A DNA stretch of 64,000 nucleotides from Cichorium intybus (GCA_023525715.1 CM042010.1:84818116-84882115); one strand, 5' to 3'. Numbered from the stretch's first letter, positions 11,611-23,754 are shown. The notes: generated from the letters alone by a model not told the origin. A program made the numbers and translations.

Positions 11611-12822
11611 TCTATATTTAAATTACGTAATTTTGTGTCTTCTGTGTAACGTTTTTTTTTTTTTTTTGCTTCTTATGTTTTTTTTTCCGCTAACGCGGAT
11701 TTTTTCCTATGTTCGGATAATGGCTTTTTTATTTTGTTCTTTAGCGTTCTTCCATTCCAGAACCATCTTCACCCCCACCGCTTGACCTTTACACCTCACG
11801 CGAAAACGGGAACACAGACGATCTTTACGCCATGGAGATCCGATTGTAGCTGAAGCTCGGTGTCGGTGGTTTCTGCGACTTTCCATGCCTTCAATTTTCG
11901 ATTCTTTTCGATAATCTTTGTTGTGTCCATTTCGTTCTCACTCGATTTAGCCCCATGCGAGCAATCAGTCGATCTTTACGCCATGGAGACAGAGAGAGAC
12001 GATGTCGCTAATTAGGGTTTGGGGGTATGACTATCAGCGTCTCCGACGAAACATGGCATGGGACATCTGTCGGCGGCCCTCCTTGAGTCCTCAATACTCA
12101 TCTTTAAGATTCGGTATTTGATCTTCACTGTAGCTTTGATGGTTAACTATGTGTGTGAAATTTGTCTGGTTGGGGTTTTTTCATGTATTGACGATGGAGA
12201 AAGCCTTCTAATTTGGGAAAATTAGTGTCGGGATTCGGGAAAACCAAATCGGCAGGGGTTATGAAGCATGGAATTGAGGCGAACCTGATTTTCCTCTTAA
12301 TATTCTAGTGTTTTTAGACATATCTGTGAAGTTTTAGACCATAATTAGGTTTAATTGCCTGAAAACGTTTAAGATTTGAAAACCCCATTACCCTATCAAT
12401 TACTGATGTGGTTTTCAACTTAATCTATGTATATTCTGGTCAAATTGCAAAGCAAAAGAAGTGTTTTGATGTGTAAAGAGTTGGTCTACTTTATGTTAAT
12501 CTTCAGATTTCATTTCATTTTCTTTCTAACGCCTGGTTCTTGATCATTTATAGCTTAGGATTTTTTGTTTCAGTCTTTCATGGTGTTATATGATGTTCTT
12601 AATGGTTAATATTAACCACAATTACCACTGCCTTTAGTGAGTATGAAAGTGAATAGTTCTAAAAAGCTAAGCAGCTAGATCGATTCCAAACGTGTGATTA
12701 GTAGCTGATGCAGAAAATCGCTCTCGATACCGGGTCTTGACACCACTACTCCCACCATAGCTAGAATCAAGAACTTTGGAAGCCTGCAGTCGACATTTTT
12801 GTTCAAGGTGTGTGTACCTTAG

Positions 12823-13155
12823 TTGTTTATCTACCAAGAACACACTCTCTCTCTAAAACCCCAAAACCCTCTCTCTCTTCACGACGTCCTCCTCCTTTCT
12901 CCTTCCCCGGCCAAGAGATCAAAAAGCAGACTCGATGTCTTCGAAGAGGTCACCGAGTTATATGGGTCCGTTTTGTCCAGTAAAGCTTCGACATTATCTT
13001 TATGGGACAAGGCCGTATGCACACTAACTGCTCGACTAAATGCCGCAGAGATCGACGAGCTTTTGGGGCTTAAAGATAAGGGTAAAAACATGAGTCTCCG
13101 AGAGGCTTCTTACTACAAGAAAGCCATAGTTGCTTTGAAACTAGTTACTAGCTAA
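12823..13155 (+). pseudogene. Unrecognised plant exon fragment
   Basis: An open frame of 110 codons with plausible plant composition, including SLWDKAVCTLTARLNAAEID and SLREASYYKKAIVALKLV. It is preceded by pyrimidine-rich, 5'-UTR-like sequence (ctctctctctaaaacccc). I do not recognise the family. It precedes exon-like pieces on the same strand (13.4-14.6 kb), so these may be parts of one captured multi-exon gene. The frame ends in TAG at 13153 and no clean splice donor is obvious. Confidence 0.4.
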
Positions 13156-13390
13156 AGAGGTGATTAACGTCCAAGAAGGCTTTAGGGCTAACGCTGTTAA
13201 ACATTTGAATAAAACTGGTGGGTTTTCAATAACTTTGGCTAATTCGGCTACTGAATGGTCATTGGTCCTATTTATTGCTCGAGTTGTTATCTGGAGCCAC
13301 TCAAGCTGATTACTTTTAGGTACACCGATAATTTTCATTGTTTTTTGCTCTTGCACTTATAATTTTATAATTTCCTTTTTTTTTAAAACA

Positions 13391-14636
13391 ATTTCAATGC
13401 AACGATGAACAACCAAAGTTGGTAATAAACAATATCGAAGTCTTGAAACATGCTGCTTTGGTGGATGATTCATCAGTCTGTGGATCGATGTATCATGACA
13501 GTTTGATTTGGAGAGTAATAGCTTTAGGTGCAAATGAGATGTGCTTGCCTGTTATTCTTATAACTTAGGTAATTTTTATTTTTTATTTTTTAGCTAAAAC
13601 AACTTGAATCATATACAATGTTGAAAATCATAAAAGGATACATATCTTTTTTCTTTTTTTTTCCGGAAAAAATTTATATTTACCAAAATTTTGTAGCTTT
13701 TATTCATACGAAGCTTATATGGATTTTGGGTTTCCTCACATTTTCATTTCCCGTGAGGTAAGTTAAAAAATGTGACCTTTTCTTTTTCTTTTTCCCTTTT
13801 ATTTCATGTTTCTTTAAAATATTTTCTGTTACAACTTTGTAGACATTTGGATGGAATCCACAACAAGCAAAAGTGCATATGTTCCAGATTACTTTAGCCA
13901 ATCAGAGGTGAGTTCATAAATCATAACTTCATATTGATATAGTTTTTGATGTTTTTTATGCTATTTTTATAAATCTTTGGTTTAAATGCATTTAAAATTT
14001 TCAAGAGCTTACATATTTTTTGTTTGTTTAATTTTAGTGGGATTTGATTGTTGAAGTGCTTGGCCAAATCCACGTCATCTTTTTGAGATATACGCGTTAA
14101 AACAGAGCAATTATTACCGGGCGTAAGTAAATAAATATGAAATTTACGAATTAATATTAATTTAATTTAATTTATTTTGTTATGTCTCACTCATGGCATA
14201 CATGCTCATGAATGATAAAGAAAGTACATTCGAGGACATTATAGATGCATATCTGGCATATTTACAAGTAAGTTTTTTATTTATATGTTTCATAAATTCA
14301 TAAACTCAAAATAATTCATACCCATTTTTATTTTTTTAATTTGTTAAAAACTTCTATCAATTATTGTCCTTCTTTACAGGTTACTATTGTAGTCAATCCT
14401 GCAATGAAAAGGGCACTATCAATTTTACAAAAGTTTGCTCTCGATGCTCAAAAGGGCAAAATTGTGAAAGATAAATTACGATTTGGTGCCCCTTGGAGGC
14501 ATCCACCATGTAAGGACGACCCTTTCCTGCGTTCTGAATGGGCAAAACTTCAACTAATGGATTTCATCCAATGTTTAGTCAGTGCGGAGTTTTGGGTATA
14601 TTTGTCTTTTTCTTATTTTAATTATTCTACCAAATA
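13391..14636 (+). pseudogene. Multi-exon gene fragment, family not recognised
   Basis: Several short frames are separated by T-rich, GT...AG-bounded intervals. One near 13400-13560 reads KLVINNIEVLKHAALVDDSS and on to ANEMCLPVIL. One near 13840-13908 reads TFGWNPQQAKVHMFQITLAN. One near 14200-14270 reads NDKESTFEDIIDAYLAYLQ. A longer one at 14380-14594 contains VNPAMKRALSILQKFALDAQ and SEWAKLQLMDFIQCLVSAEF. The intron-exon pattern indicates DNA-level capture of a genomic gene piece, not a retrocopy. Internal stops occur (for example near 14097). I cannot name the parent gene. Confidence 0.45.
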
Positions 14637-14754
14637 AAATAAAAAGCCATGGTTCTAAGAAGCCTTATAGAGAAGGATGCATGCGAATGCATATCTTCTA
14701 TCCAAATAGTTGTAGTTCATAACTTCATATTCACAAGAGGAAATTGCAAGAAAT

Positions 14755-15022
14755 GACACATTTACCCTTTGGCCTAGTGGATAAGGCTTTTGACTCTTTC
14801 TCTTCTCCCATAAAGAGGTTCCAAGTTCTAATCTCACTCCCTCCCTTTCCCCATAGGGAGTGATAGGTTTCAATCAGGGGATGGCCACTGGCCACCTCTC
14901 TACCCCGTAGGTGATTGACCCAGACCACCCTGCAGCCAGGTGTGCGTGGGCCCCGAGGTTGCTTCATCAGGGTCATCCAAAGGATGGGTCGGGTGGGGTC
15001 CTCGGTTATCAAAAAAAAAAAA
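14755..15022 (+). mobile_element. tRNA-derived SINE
   Basis: It starts with a polymerase III-like A box (TTGGCCTAGTGGATAAGG) and a B box about 50 bp on (GTTCCAAGTTCTAATCT). A non-tRNA body of about 180 bp follows, then a poly(A) tail after 'ggttatc' (about 15011-15022). This is the layout of plant tRNA-derived SINEs. No clean target duplication is visible. It sits inside the captured gene segment of the Helitron. Confidence 0.7.
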
Positions 15023-15318
15023 TCATTACACTAAATATTTTCAGGTTAATTATTTTGCAGATTATAGCCTTGAGATCTTTGATGATTCTTCCGTTAATGC
15101 AATGATTGAGGTTCTTTTCATTCCGTCCATTTTTTTTTCTTCAACTTAATCCTTGACAAATGACAATTTTACCCTTTTGAGAGCTAAAAAAATATTTGGT
15201 TTTTTCACTTTGGAAATTTCGCAGGTTGGTTTACTGAACGTGAACCGTCTTTCTTTTGCCCAATATCTCGACCTATTCAGAAGATGGATCTCTTTCTACT
15301 ACCATCTTCTGTAGGCAG

Positions 15319-15365
15319 GTTATGTTGGAGAAGATGTGGAATCAATATTGCATAAGCTCCTTCTG
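15319..15365 (+). pseudogene. ClpX exon fragment
   Basis: A 47-bp exon bounded by an acceptor (gtaggcag) and a donor (gtgag) reads GYVGEDVESILHKLLL. This matches the conserved segment shortly after the Walker A region of ClpX, the ATP-binding unfoldase subunit of the mitochondrial or plastid Clp protease. Neither Walker motif nor any other ClpX exon is visible nearby, so this is a captured fragment with no function by itself. Its parent differs from the one suggested by the upstream exons, unless those are unrecognised. Confidence 0.75.
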
Positions 15366-15772
15366 GTGAGTACATTTCCTTGTGTATGTATGTTTGTATG
15401 TTTGTAGGTGTGTGTGTAACTGTTGACCATTTTAATTTCAGGCTGTTGACTTAATGTAAATTAGTTACTATAATGGTAATTAAATGTAAGTACATTGTTA
15501 TGTACTTCAACTGCTTTGTCTTATTTTTATATTTGTCTATTAATAGATATTGTTTATTTATAGGCTAAATGCAAGAAATAGCAACGTACTTTAATTTTAT
15601 GCGTTATACCATCCTTCTTTCCTTTTTTCACGGAGATGGAGGTTGAGGAAGAGGGCAATTTGGTAATTTCAGTGGCCCATGGGAAGAGACTGGTGGAAGG
15701 ATGAAAGTTACCCGAAAACCAGAATTGTCAAGAAAACAAAGGGATTAGAAAAAAAAGTTCATTCTCCCTTTG

Positions 15773-15801
15773 ACCCGTGCAAAGCACGGGTTACCCACTA
15801 G
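15773..15801 (+). other. Helitron 3' terminal hairpin and CTAG end
   Basis: ACCCGTGC-AAA-GCACGGGT followed by TACCCACTAG, then T outside. Confidence 0.88.
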
Positions 15802-16019
15802 TTTTATACTAAAATATGTCAAAATGAGACTTTATCTATTTCGTTTTTTCAAATACTGAAAAGTGAATTTGCAAGTAAATAAGTTTTCTTTGAAAATATA
15901 AAGCTAACAAATGGTCATTTGGCATATCATGGATCATAAAGGCATCTCTAACTTAACTCTATAGATGGAGTAAGTATATTTATATTTCCAACTCTATAAA
16001 TAGATTTATAAATAATATT

Positions 16020-16297
16020 AGGGAAAATTTCATAAAAGACACTAAGTTTTAAAAAAAAAATCGATTTTGACACTGTGTTATTTTTTTCAATTAAGTCACT
16101 AGATTTTCAATTTTCAGTAAAGTCACCACGTGACCGGTCAACTCGGTTTTCAGCTGACGTGGCAATTGAAACAAAATTGAAAACATACTGACTTAATTGG
16201 AAAAAATTGAAAACTTAGTGACTTAATTGAAAAAAATAACACAGTGTCAAAATTGAAATTTTTTTGAAAACTTAGTGTCTTGTTTGGAACTTGTCCT
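16020..16297. mobile_element. Foldback MITE, copy 1
   Basis: About 278 bp that folds almost completely on itself. The left end reads 'agggaaaatttcataaaaga', and both arms continue with 'cactaagttttc' and 'cacagtgtca'/'tgacactgtgtt'. The centre holds 'ccacgtgaccggtcaactcg' and 'cagctgacgtggca'. A relative lies at 18415-18746. No convincing target duplication was seen. Confidence 0.75.
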
Positions 16298-16406
16298 ACA
16301 TTTTTTAAAAGCATAAAGAAGTCATTTTATGTTTTTAGTAGTATAGATATATTTTTTATAAGTATAAATACGTATTTTTATATTTTTAAAAGTATAGATA
16401 CATTTT

Positions 16407-16409
<3 letters not shown>

Positions 16410-16453
<44 letters not shown>
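16410..16453. repeat. (TA)n microsatellite
   Basis: About 22 AT units ending directly at the CTAG end of the minus-strand Helitron. Confidence 0.97.
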
Positions 16454-16454
<1 letters not shown>

Positions 16455-17671
16455 TAGTGTTGAGACCCGTGTATTACACGGGATGATACAAAAAAATTTG
16501 TTAAATATGAAGATTTAAACATTAATAATTTTAAATACATGCCCGTTCCTGACGGTGGACAACACGGGCGACCGCCCAGGACCAAAAATTGTATGTCGTA
16601 TATAATATATATGTATATATTTGTCTTCTAACAAATACAAGTTGTTGAATATTTTTATAATTTTTAAAAGCAAATGGTACTTCAGGGATAAGAAATTTTA
16701 ATGAATTATTAGATGCACTGAAATTGTTACATCTTAATATGAATTATATAAGGGATCAAGGTTATGACAATAGTTCCAAATATTGAAGGAAAACACCAAG
16801 ATATGAAAAAACGACTACTTGTAATTGTTATAGCTATATGTATCTTTAAAACTATCATTATGAAAAACAGTAGAAAATATTTTTTTATAAATGGTTTTAC
16901 TAAATTTTTTTTAGGGGCCTTTGTTTCTCCTCTCGCCCCGAGCCCCAAAAAAGTTTGGACCGACCCTGTTTAAATAAGAACTTTTTGAGAATATATCACA
17001 AAGTTATTTGATATATACGTAATTAAATTAAACACTAAAATAAAAATGTTGATAATATTTTGAAGCCAAATTGGTGATTGTCAAAATGCTACAAAACCAA
17101 CCAAATTAAATGTTTATTTGAACGCCAAATAGCAAGCAGGATAAATCAAAACACACATCTAGTAAAATCAAGAGGTAAAATATCATATTTCGAAATGAAT
17201 TTTTAGGGCACATTTACAGTGATAAAGGCGTAAGTGATTTCCAATCATAATCAAGAATATCAACTTCCCAACCAAACGGTATTTTGTGAATTGGTAACAA
17301 GGTGCAATGTTTCAAATCACAATCAAGAACAAAAAATCGGAAAGAAACTGAATTTTCGAGTCCCGTGTACGATAAAGTGCAATTTGTTTCTAATCATAGC
17401 CAATTCACCCTAATTCGTAACAAAAAATGAATTTTTCAGAACACCTACTTTGCAGGAACGCATTAATAATAAAAGTGAGAAATTAACAGAGCAAAATCAT
17501 ATCTAAAATTATGAGTTATTCGTAACTGTCAAACCGATCATTAATGAGTGATTCGTAACGATCAAACAAATTAGTTTTTTTATGAAATTCAAAACTATGA
17601 GAAAATGACATATGTCAAAATGAATATGGTGATGACATGTGGCATTGAGATACTTATTTATTAGGATAGGA
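16454..17671 (-). mobile_element. Small non-autonomous Helitron
   Basis: Read on the minus strand, the 3' end is a hairpin CCCGTGT-AAT-ACACGGG (16466-16482) then TCTCAACACTAG, followed by T of the (TA)n tract. The likely 5' end is TCCTATCCTAATAAATAAG at 17671 preceded by A, a typical plant Helitron start. The 1.2-kb interior has no coding frame that I recognise. Confidence 0.72.
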
Positions 17672-17849
17672 TATATATTTATGCTTTTAAAAATTTAAAT
17701 ACGTTTTTTGCATATAAACATGTATATCAATAAAAGACGTATTATAAAACGAGTTCAAGTCTCTTTCTCAATATTTTTTCATTATAAACATGCTTTTGAT
17801 TGATACGATATGTGATTATATGCAAAACAAAACATATTGTATATTTCTA

Positions 17850-18250
17850 AAAACATAACAATAAGTATTTATTCGTTAATTTATGTTTGTTTGTTTATGT
17901 TCATTCGGTTATGTTGGTTTAAGTTCGCTCGTGTATGTTTGTTCATTTAGAAGTATAAATACATATTTTTATGTTGGTTTAAGTTCGTTCAGTTACTTAG
18001 AAGTATAATACATTTTTATGAGTATAAATACATTTTTAGAAGTATAAATAAGTATGTTTACATCTTTAGAAATATAAATACTTATGTTTACATCTTTAGA
18101 AGTATAAATACATATTTTTATGTTGGTTTAAGTTCGTTCAGTTAGAAATATGATACATTTTTAGAAGTATAAATACGTATGTTTACATCTAAAGATGTAT
18201 AAAACATATTTTTTATGTTTTTTAGAAGTATAAATCATTGATAAAGAGAC
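17850..18250. repeat. Degenerate direct repeats 'agaagtataaatacat'
   Basis: Several copies of 'ttagaagtataaatac' lie here, and a longer unit containing 'atgttggtttaagttcgttc' occurs at about 17967 and 18120. Inverted versions ('acttctaaa', 'acgtatttatacttttaaaa') lie at 18360-18410 and 16340-16400, outside the Helitron. Simple AT-rich repeat without coding content. Confidence 0.6.
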
Positions 18251-18414
18251 TTGAACTTGTTTTTAATACGTCTTTTATATGCAAAAAAACGTTTATATAT
18301 TTTTAATAGCATAAAATACGTATATATACTTTTGAAAATGAATCTATACTTGTGAAAAATATATTTATACTTCTAAATTCATAAAAATACGTATTTATAC
18401 TTTTAAAAAATATA

Positions 18415-18746
18415 GGGCAAATTTCCAAGAAAGACACTAAGCTTTCAAAAAATTTCAATTTTGTCACTGTGTTATTTTTCAATTAAGTCACTAAGTTTTC
18501 AATTTTTTCCAATTAAGTTACTATGTTTTCAACTTTGTTTCAATTTTGACACAATGGTGCCACGTCACCATGTCACGTCAGCTGAAAACCGGATTGACCG
18601 GTCACATAGTTAATATTGAAACAAAATTGAAAACATAGTGACTTAAATGAAAAAAATTGAAAACTTAGTAACTTAATTGAAAAAAAATAACACAGTGTCA
18701 AAAAATCGAATTTTTTTGAAAACTTAGTCTTTTATGAAATTCACCC
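18415..18746. mobile_element. Foldback MITE, copy 2
   Basis: A longer relative of the 16020-16297 element. The ends are 'gggcaaatttccaagaaaga' and, inverted, 'gggtgaatttcataaaagac'; both arms share 'cactaagttttc'-like and 'acacagtgtca' words. The flanks show ATA on both sides (18412-18414, 18747-18749), which could be a 3-bp duplication but could be chance in this AT-rich context. Confidence 0.72.
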
Positions 18747-19349
18747 ATAACATTACTCAAAATTTGGTGTAACGCTATTCATTTATACTTTAAATAGAGT
18801 TTATGTTTCACTTATCATATTTGGTCATTCAATTTTCAGTTTTTATATATCTAGTTTATTTAACATGTTTCTATTTAAAATTAATATATTATGAGTTCAC
18901 TTAATTATATTCTTATATTTTAAATATGGTAATTGTTTCGAATTTATTTAAAATTTAAAAAAATTAATAATTCATAACATGATAGTATAATTAATTTTTA
19001 ATTAATTTCATTATTAATGTGACTTATTTTTTACGAACTATTTTCTAGATTATATTTATCTAATAATACGAACTTTAAAGTTATTGTAATAGAGATATTT
19101 TAAACAAATTTATAAAAACTTTGTGAATTTCAGTGGTAAATATAAAAATCTAAAAAAGTTAAGTAATACAAATTTACCAAGAATATTCTTCTTGATCTAA
19201 AAATAGAATAATGTTGGAGATGAATCACTATTAACTTTTAATAATACTTTAAAAATAAAAGTAAAATGAGTAAGATTAAATATGAATCATACCTTTTAAT
19301 CCAAGCAGTTTGATCATTTCTCATGTTTCTAAAAAAATAATTTCTCAAA

Positions 19350-19353
<4 letters not shown>
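18747..19353. other. No gene recognised
   Basis: AT-rich non-coding sequence. Confidence 0.5.

Positions 19354-19434
<81 letters not shown>
19354..19434. repeat. (TA)n microsatellite, left flank of TIR element
   Basis: About 40 TA units directly abutting the element's left terminus. Confidence 0.98.
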
Positions 19435-19436
<2 letters not shown>

Positions 19437-20112
19437 GAGAACAATTTAATAATTGAGAACATGAGAACAAATCTGGGCCACGTAATTAAAAAAAAAAAGC
19501 CCCCCTCCACCCCCTCCACTGCAATAAAAAAATTATTTTTTATTTTTTATTTTGTAACTCGTCTTCTCCAATGGAACCACATTATAGATTGCAGACATGA
19601 TTCCAAACATCAATTGTACATATGCATAATCGATTGAAGCCACGGTATGAACTGTTCAATCAAGAAGTCGAATTCTAAGTCTATATTGTCTGAATCAGCC
19701 ATCTATGAAGCAAGGGAGAATACGAGATTGTGGAAATTCAGCCATCAATGAAGCAGGGGAGAATCAGGCTATCGGGATTGGAAGTCTGATTAACTGTATA
19801 TAGCGACTCGGGGGAGATTCGGGATTGTAAGTATGATTAGAAGTCTCGTCTTCTATTCAAATGTGATTCCATATCCAAGCGCAATTCCAGATTCAGAATG
19901 AGTTGCAGGTCGAGATTCAAGGTCTGATCAGTTTCAATGGCAGGTCACGATTCGTTCGATTGAACTCTTGATAGAACGTGTGACTGGGATCGTGATTTTA
20001 TAGTCGGGTACCTTCCTCTTTCTTGAATCGTATTGCAATTAAGAGTCACGTTATCAAAACTGGGTTCATGTGTGATATTTGATGGGTCAGTATGTCCTGA
20101 CTAAGATATTCA

Positions 20113-20580
20113 ATGATATGTTGAAATTAGGTCATACACCAGATCAAGTAGCATTGGGAACTGTCATAAGCGCATGTATGAAATCAGGACATCTTGATGA
20201 CGCACGCCATCTGTTCGACCAAAATCCTAACCCAAATGCTGTTGCCTCGTGATTTCACGCCATCTGTTTGAGTGAAGGGTATTATGATGTGGAAGGGTAT
20301 TATGATGTGGCTACTGAATATTTTCAAGACATGACTAGATTTGAGGTCAAACCCACAAGGTCCACTATAGCAAGTGTTCTAAGTGCTATTGCAAGTATAT
20401 TCGATTTTGACTTAGGTTCACAAGTTAAGGCCCAAGAAACCAAACGAGGGTTATCTTCCAATGTTTATGTTGGAAGTGCTTTAATCAGTATGTACGCCAA
20501 ATGTCAAAAAAAGGGGTCCCGCCAGGAGTGTTTTTTATTCATTAGATGAGAAAAATATCCTTTTTTCCTACTTGGCTTTT
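20113..20580 (+). pseudogene. Pentatricopeptide repeat (PPR) gene fragment
   Basis: The frame carries consecutive PPR motifs: GHTPDQVALGTVISACMKSG, then LDDARHLFDQNPNPNAVAS, a stop (tga at about 20250, where the family has W), then TEYFQDMTRFEVKPTRSTIA, VLSAIASI and GLSSNVYVGSALISMYAKC. A frameshift follows, after which ARSVFYSLDEKNI continues in another frame. An 18-bp tandem duplication (gaagggtattatgatgtg, about 20275-20310) adds six residues. PPR proteins bind organellar RNA. The motif order and the phrase VKPTRST...SVLSAIAS resemble plant PLS-class proteins. The stop, frameshift and truncation make it a captured pseudogene inside the TIR element. Confidence 0.85.
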
Positions 20581-20769
20581 CTAGCTAAAAATTCACTCAA
20601 ACCATGCAATTATTGCATCAAATGATACATCACTGCAACTTATTAGGGAATTAACTTATATGAATGAACTTACCACTAATAAAAATTGAAATTTTCAATT
20701 TTCAAATTGTTTTTTACATCTTTTTATGTATTTTTATAAATTACTTTTCCTTTTTCAAAATTTACCAAA

Positions 20770-21740
20770 TTCTTTTAACATATTGTATGTATTTAATCAT
20801 ATATGATTAAACATTATTGATCACATACGATTAAGCTATTTACATGTGATAAAACTTATTATTCACATGTGATTAAAACCTGTTATTCACATGTAAATAT
20901 GCACATAATGAATTTTTTATTTTTAAATAATTATTCTTATTATATGTATTTAATAACATATGATTAAACATTGTTGATCACATATGATTAAGCTATTCAC
21001 ATGTGATAAAACCCTATTGTTCACATGTGATTAAAACATGTTATTCACATGTGAATATGCACATAACGAATTTGTTATTTCTTAATAATTTATTCATATA
21101 TGATTAAAACCTGTTACTCACATGTAATTAGACCATGCTATTCACATGTGATTAAAACTTGTTATTCGTATGTAAATATGCTCAAATAGATTCTTTTTAT
21201 TTTTAATAATTTTTCTTATTATATGTATTCAATCACATGTGATTAAAACATGTTATTCATATTTAAATATGTACATAAGTAATTTTTTATTTTTAAATAA
21301 TTTTTCTTAATATATGTATTTAATCACATGTGATTCTGAAATCTTGTTCACATGTGATATGTTTTTTCTTCAATCACATGTGATTAAAACATGTTATTTA
21401 TATGCAAATATGTACATAATGATTTTTTATGTTTAAATAAATTTTCTTATTATATGTATTTAATCACATGTGATTAAACATTCTTGATCGCATATGATTA
21501 AGTTATTCACATGTGGTAAAACCCTATTATTCACATGTGATTATAACCTTGTTATTCATATATAATTAAGTTATTCACATGTTATTCATATGTAAATATG
21601 TACATAACAAATTTTTTATTTTTAAATAGATTTTCCTATCATATGTATTTAATCACATGCGATTAAACATTGTTATTCACATGTGATTAAACCTTATTAT
21701 TCATATATGATTAAAAGTCTATCATTCACTTGTGAATATG
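20770..21740. repeat. Array of TAATCACATGTGATTA palindromes (copy 2)
   Basis: The same palindrome and linker words as at 1-1480 ('atgtgattaaacattgttg', 'atgtaaatatgcacataa'), with dozens of full or half copies. Confidence 0.88.
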
Positions 21741-21744
21741 CACA

Positions 21745-23130
21745 TGTGAATGGTGGGGTGGGGTGGATCGGGAGTGAGTGGTAAAAAATTAAAAATTTTT
21801 TGGTGGGCGGGGTGATGGTAGGGTACGGGTAAGGTAGGATGGGCTGGGTTAGAGTGGGGTGGATCGGGAGTGAGTGGTAAAAAAATTAAAAAAAAATTGG
21901 TGGGCGGTGTGATGGTACTGTAGGGATGCGGGTAATAGGGGTAGGGTACGGGGGTGTGGTGGGTAGGTTGGGTGGGTGCCAGTTGGTGGGGTGGATCGGG
22001 AGTGACTGAAAAAAAAATTGGTGGGGGTGGGTAGGGTAGGGTGGGTGCTGGTGGGTTTGGTAGAGCGGGAGTTGGTGGTAAAAAAAATAAATATTTTTGT
22101 AGTGGGGCAGGTAGGTGGGTAAGGTGGGGTGGGGTGGGTAGGGTAAGGTGGTTGCTGGTGGGTGGGGTGGAGCGGGATTGGGTGGTAAAAAAATTAAAAA
22201 AAATTTGGTGGGCAGGGTAATTTGGGGTGACGTGGGGTGGGTAGGGTAGGGTGGGTGCTGGTGGGTGGGGTGGAGCAGGAGTGGGTGGTAAAAATATTAA
22301 AAAAAAAATTGGTGGAAGGGGTAGGGTACGATGGGGTGGGGTGGGTGCTAGTGGGAAGAGTGTAGCGGGTGTGTGAAAAAAATAAAAAAAAATTGGTGGG
22401 TGGGGGTGGGTTGGGGTGGGTAGGGTAGGGTGGGTGTTGGAGAGTGGGGTAGAGCGGGAGTGGGTGGTAAAAAATTAAATTTTTTTTGTAGGCAGGGTAG
22501 GTGGGTAGGGTGGGGTGGGGTGAGTAGGGTAGTGTGGGTGCTGGTGGGTGGGGTGGAGCGGGTGTGGATGGTAAAAAAAAAATTTGGTTGGTGGGGTAGG
22601 GTATGGTAGGGTAGGATGGGGTGGGTAGGGTAGGGTGGGTGTTGGTGGGTGGGGTGGAGCGGAATTGGGTGATAAAAAAATAAAAATTTTTTTGGTGGAC
22701 GGGGAGGGTGTGGTAGGGTAGGGGTGGTGTGGGGTGGGTAGGGTAGGGTGGGTACTGGTGGGTCGGGTGGAGCGGGTGTGGTTGGTAAAAAAATAAATTT
22801 TTTTTTGGTGGACAGGGGGGTAGGTAGGGTAGGGTGGGTGCTGGTGGGTGTGGGGTAGAGCGGGAGTGGTTCGTAAAAAAATTTTGGTGGGCGGGGGGGG
22901 GGGGGGGGTGTGTGGGGGTGGTGGGTGGGTAGGGTAGGGTGGGTGCTGGTGGGTGAGTTGGAGCGGGAGTGGTTGGTAAAAAAATAAAAAAAATTGGTGG
23001 GCGAGGGGGTGGGTGGGTAGGGTAGGGTGGGGTGGGTGAGGTGGAGCGGGAGTGGGTCGGGTAAGATGGATTGGCGGTGGATAGGGGACGTAGTGGAGAT
23101 GGGTGGTAGTGGAGGCGTAGAAGTTTGGTG
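21745..23130. repeat. G-rich minisatellite, copy 2
   Basis: More than a dozen units with 'gggtagggtagggtgggtgc' and 'gggtggagcgggagtgg', each followed by a short A/T block. Includes a run of about 15 G near 22895. G-rich on the plus strand throughout. Confidence 0.9.
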
Positions 23131-23238
23131 GTGGTTGCGGTGGAAGGGGCGGATGAGGCCTCTTATAAAATTGTGTGGCTTATATTTGTTCTCATGTTCT
23201 CAATTTCAATAAGTAATTAAATTGTTTTCATTTGAACC

Positions 23239-23379
<141 letters not shown>

Positions 23380-23754
23380 AGAGAGAGAAAAAGAAAAAGA
23401 AACACACACACAAACTTTCTGACATCATATAAATGTATTTTATTGTCTTATACTCATTAGGAAGATAGTCAGAGAACATTTTAAATTATATTCAAATTTT
23501 TCAATAAATAAATGTGTTTGTTATATAAGTTAATAAATTTATTGACAATCGATTCAAAATTAAATCAACAAAAAACTTAGATAGATTATAATAAAAGATT
23601 GAAATTAAAACTGCATAGCATGGATTCAAGGAGGATTTGAATTTTTCTACGGTTCTAAATTCATGAAAAATGTTTGTTTTTGAAATTACATGATTATTTT
23701 TTAGATTTGCTCCAATAGAATAATTGTTTCAATACTGAATGTCAAATTTAAAGG

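Larger units (their letters stand above)
11611..15801 (+). mobile_element. Non-autonomous Helitron carrying gene fragments (5' end tentative)
   Basis: The 3' end is clear: a hairpin with 8-bp stem and AAA loop (15773-15791), then 10 bases ending in CTAG at 15798-15801, followed by T, as expected for Helitron insertion between A and T. The 5' end is not certain; TCTATATTTAAATTACG after A at 11611 is my best candidate. The interior holds spliced-looking plant gene fragments (12.8-14.6 kb), a SINE, and a ClpX exon near the 3' end, all on the plus strand. No Rep/helicase frame is present, so it depends on an autonomous partner. Confidence 0.65.

Noticed and set aside
14757..14830. Possible tRNA gene from A and B box-like words
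   Set aside because: No cloverleaf; the boxes belong to a SINE with body and poly(A) tail.
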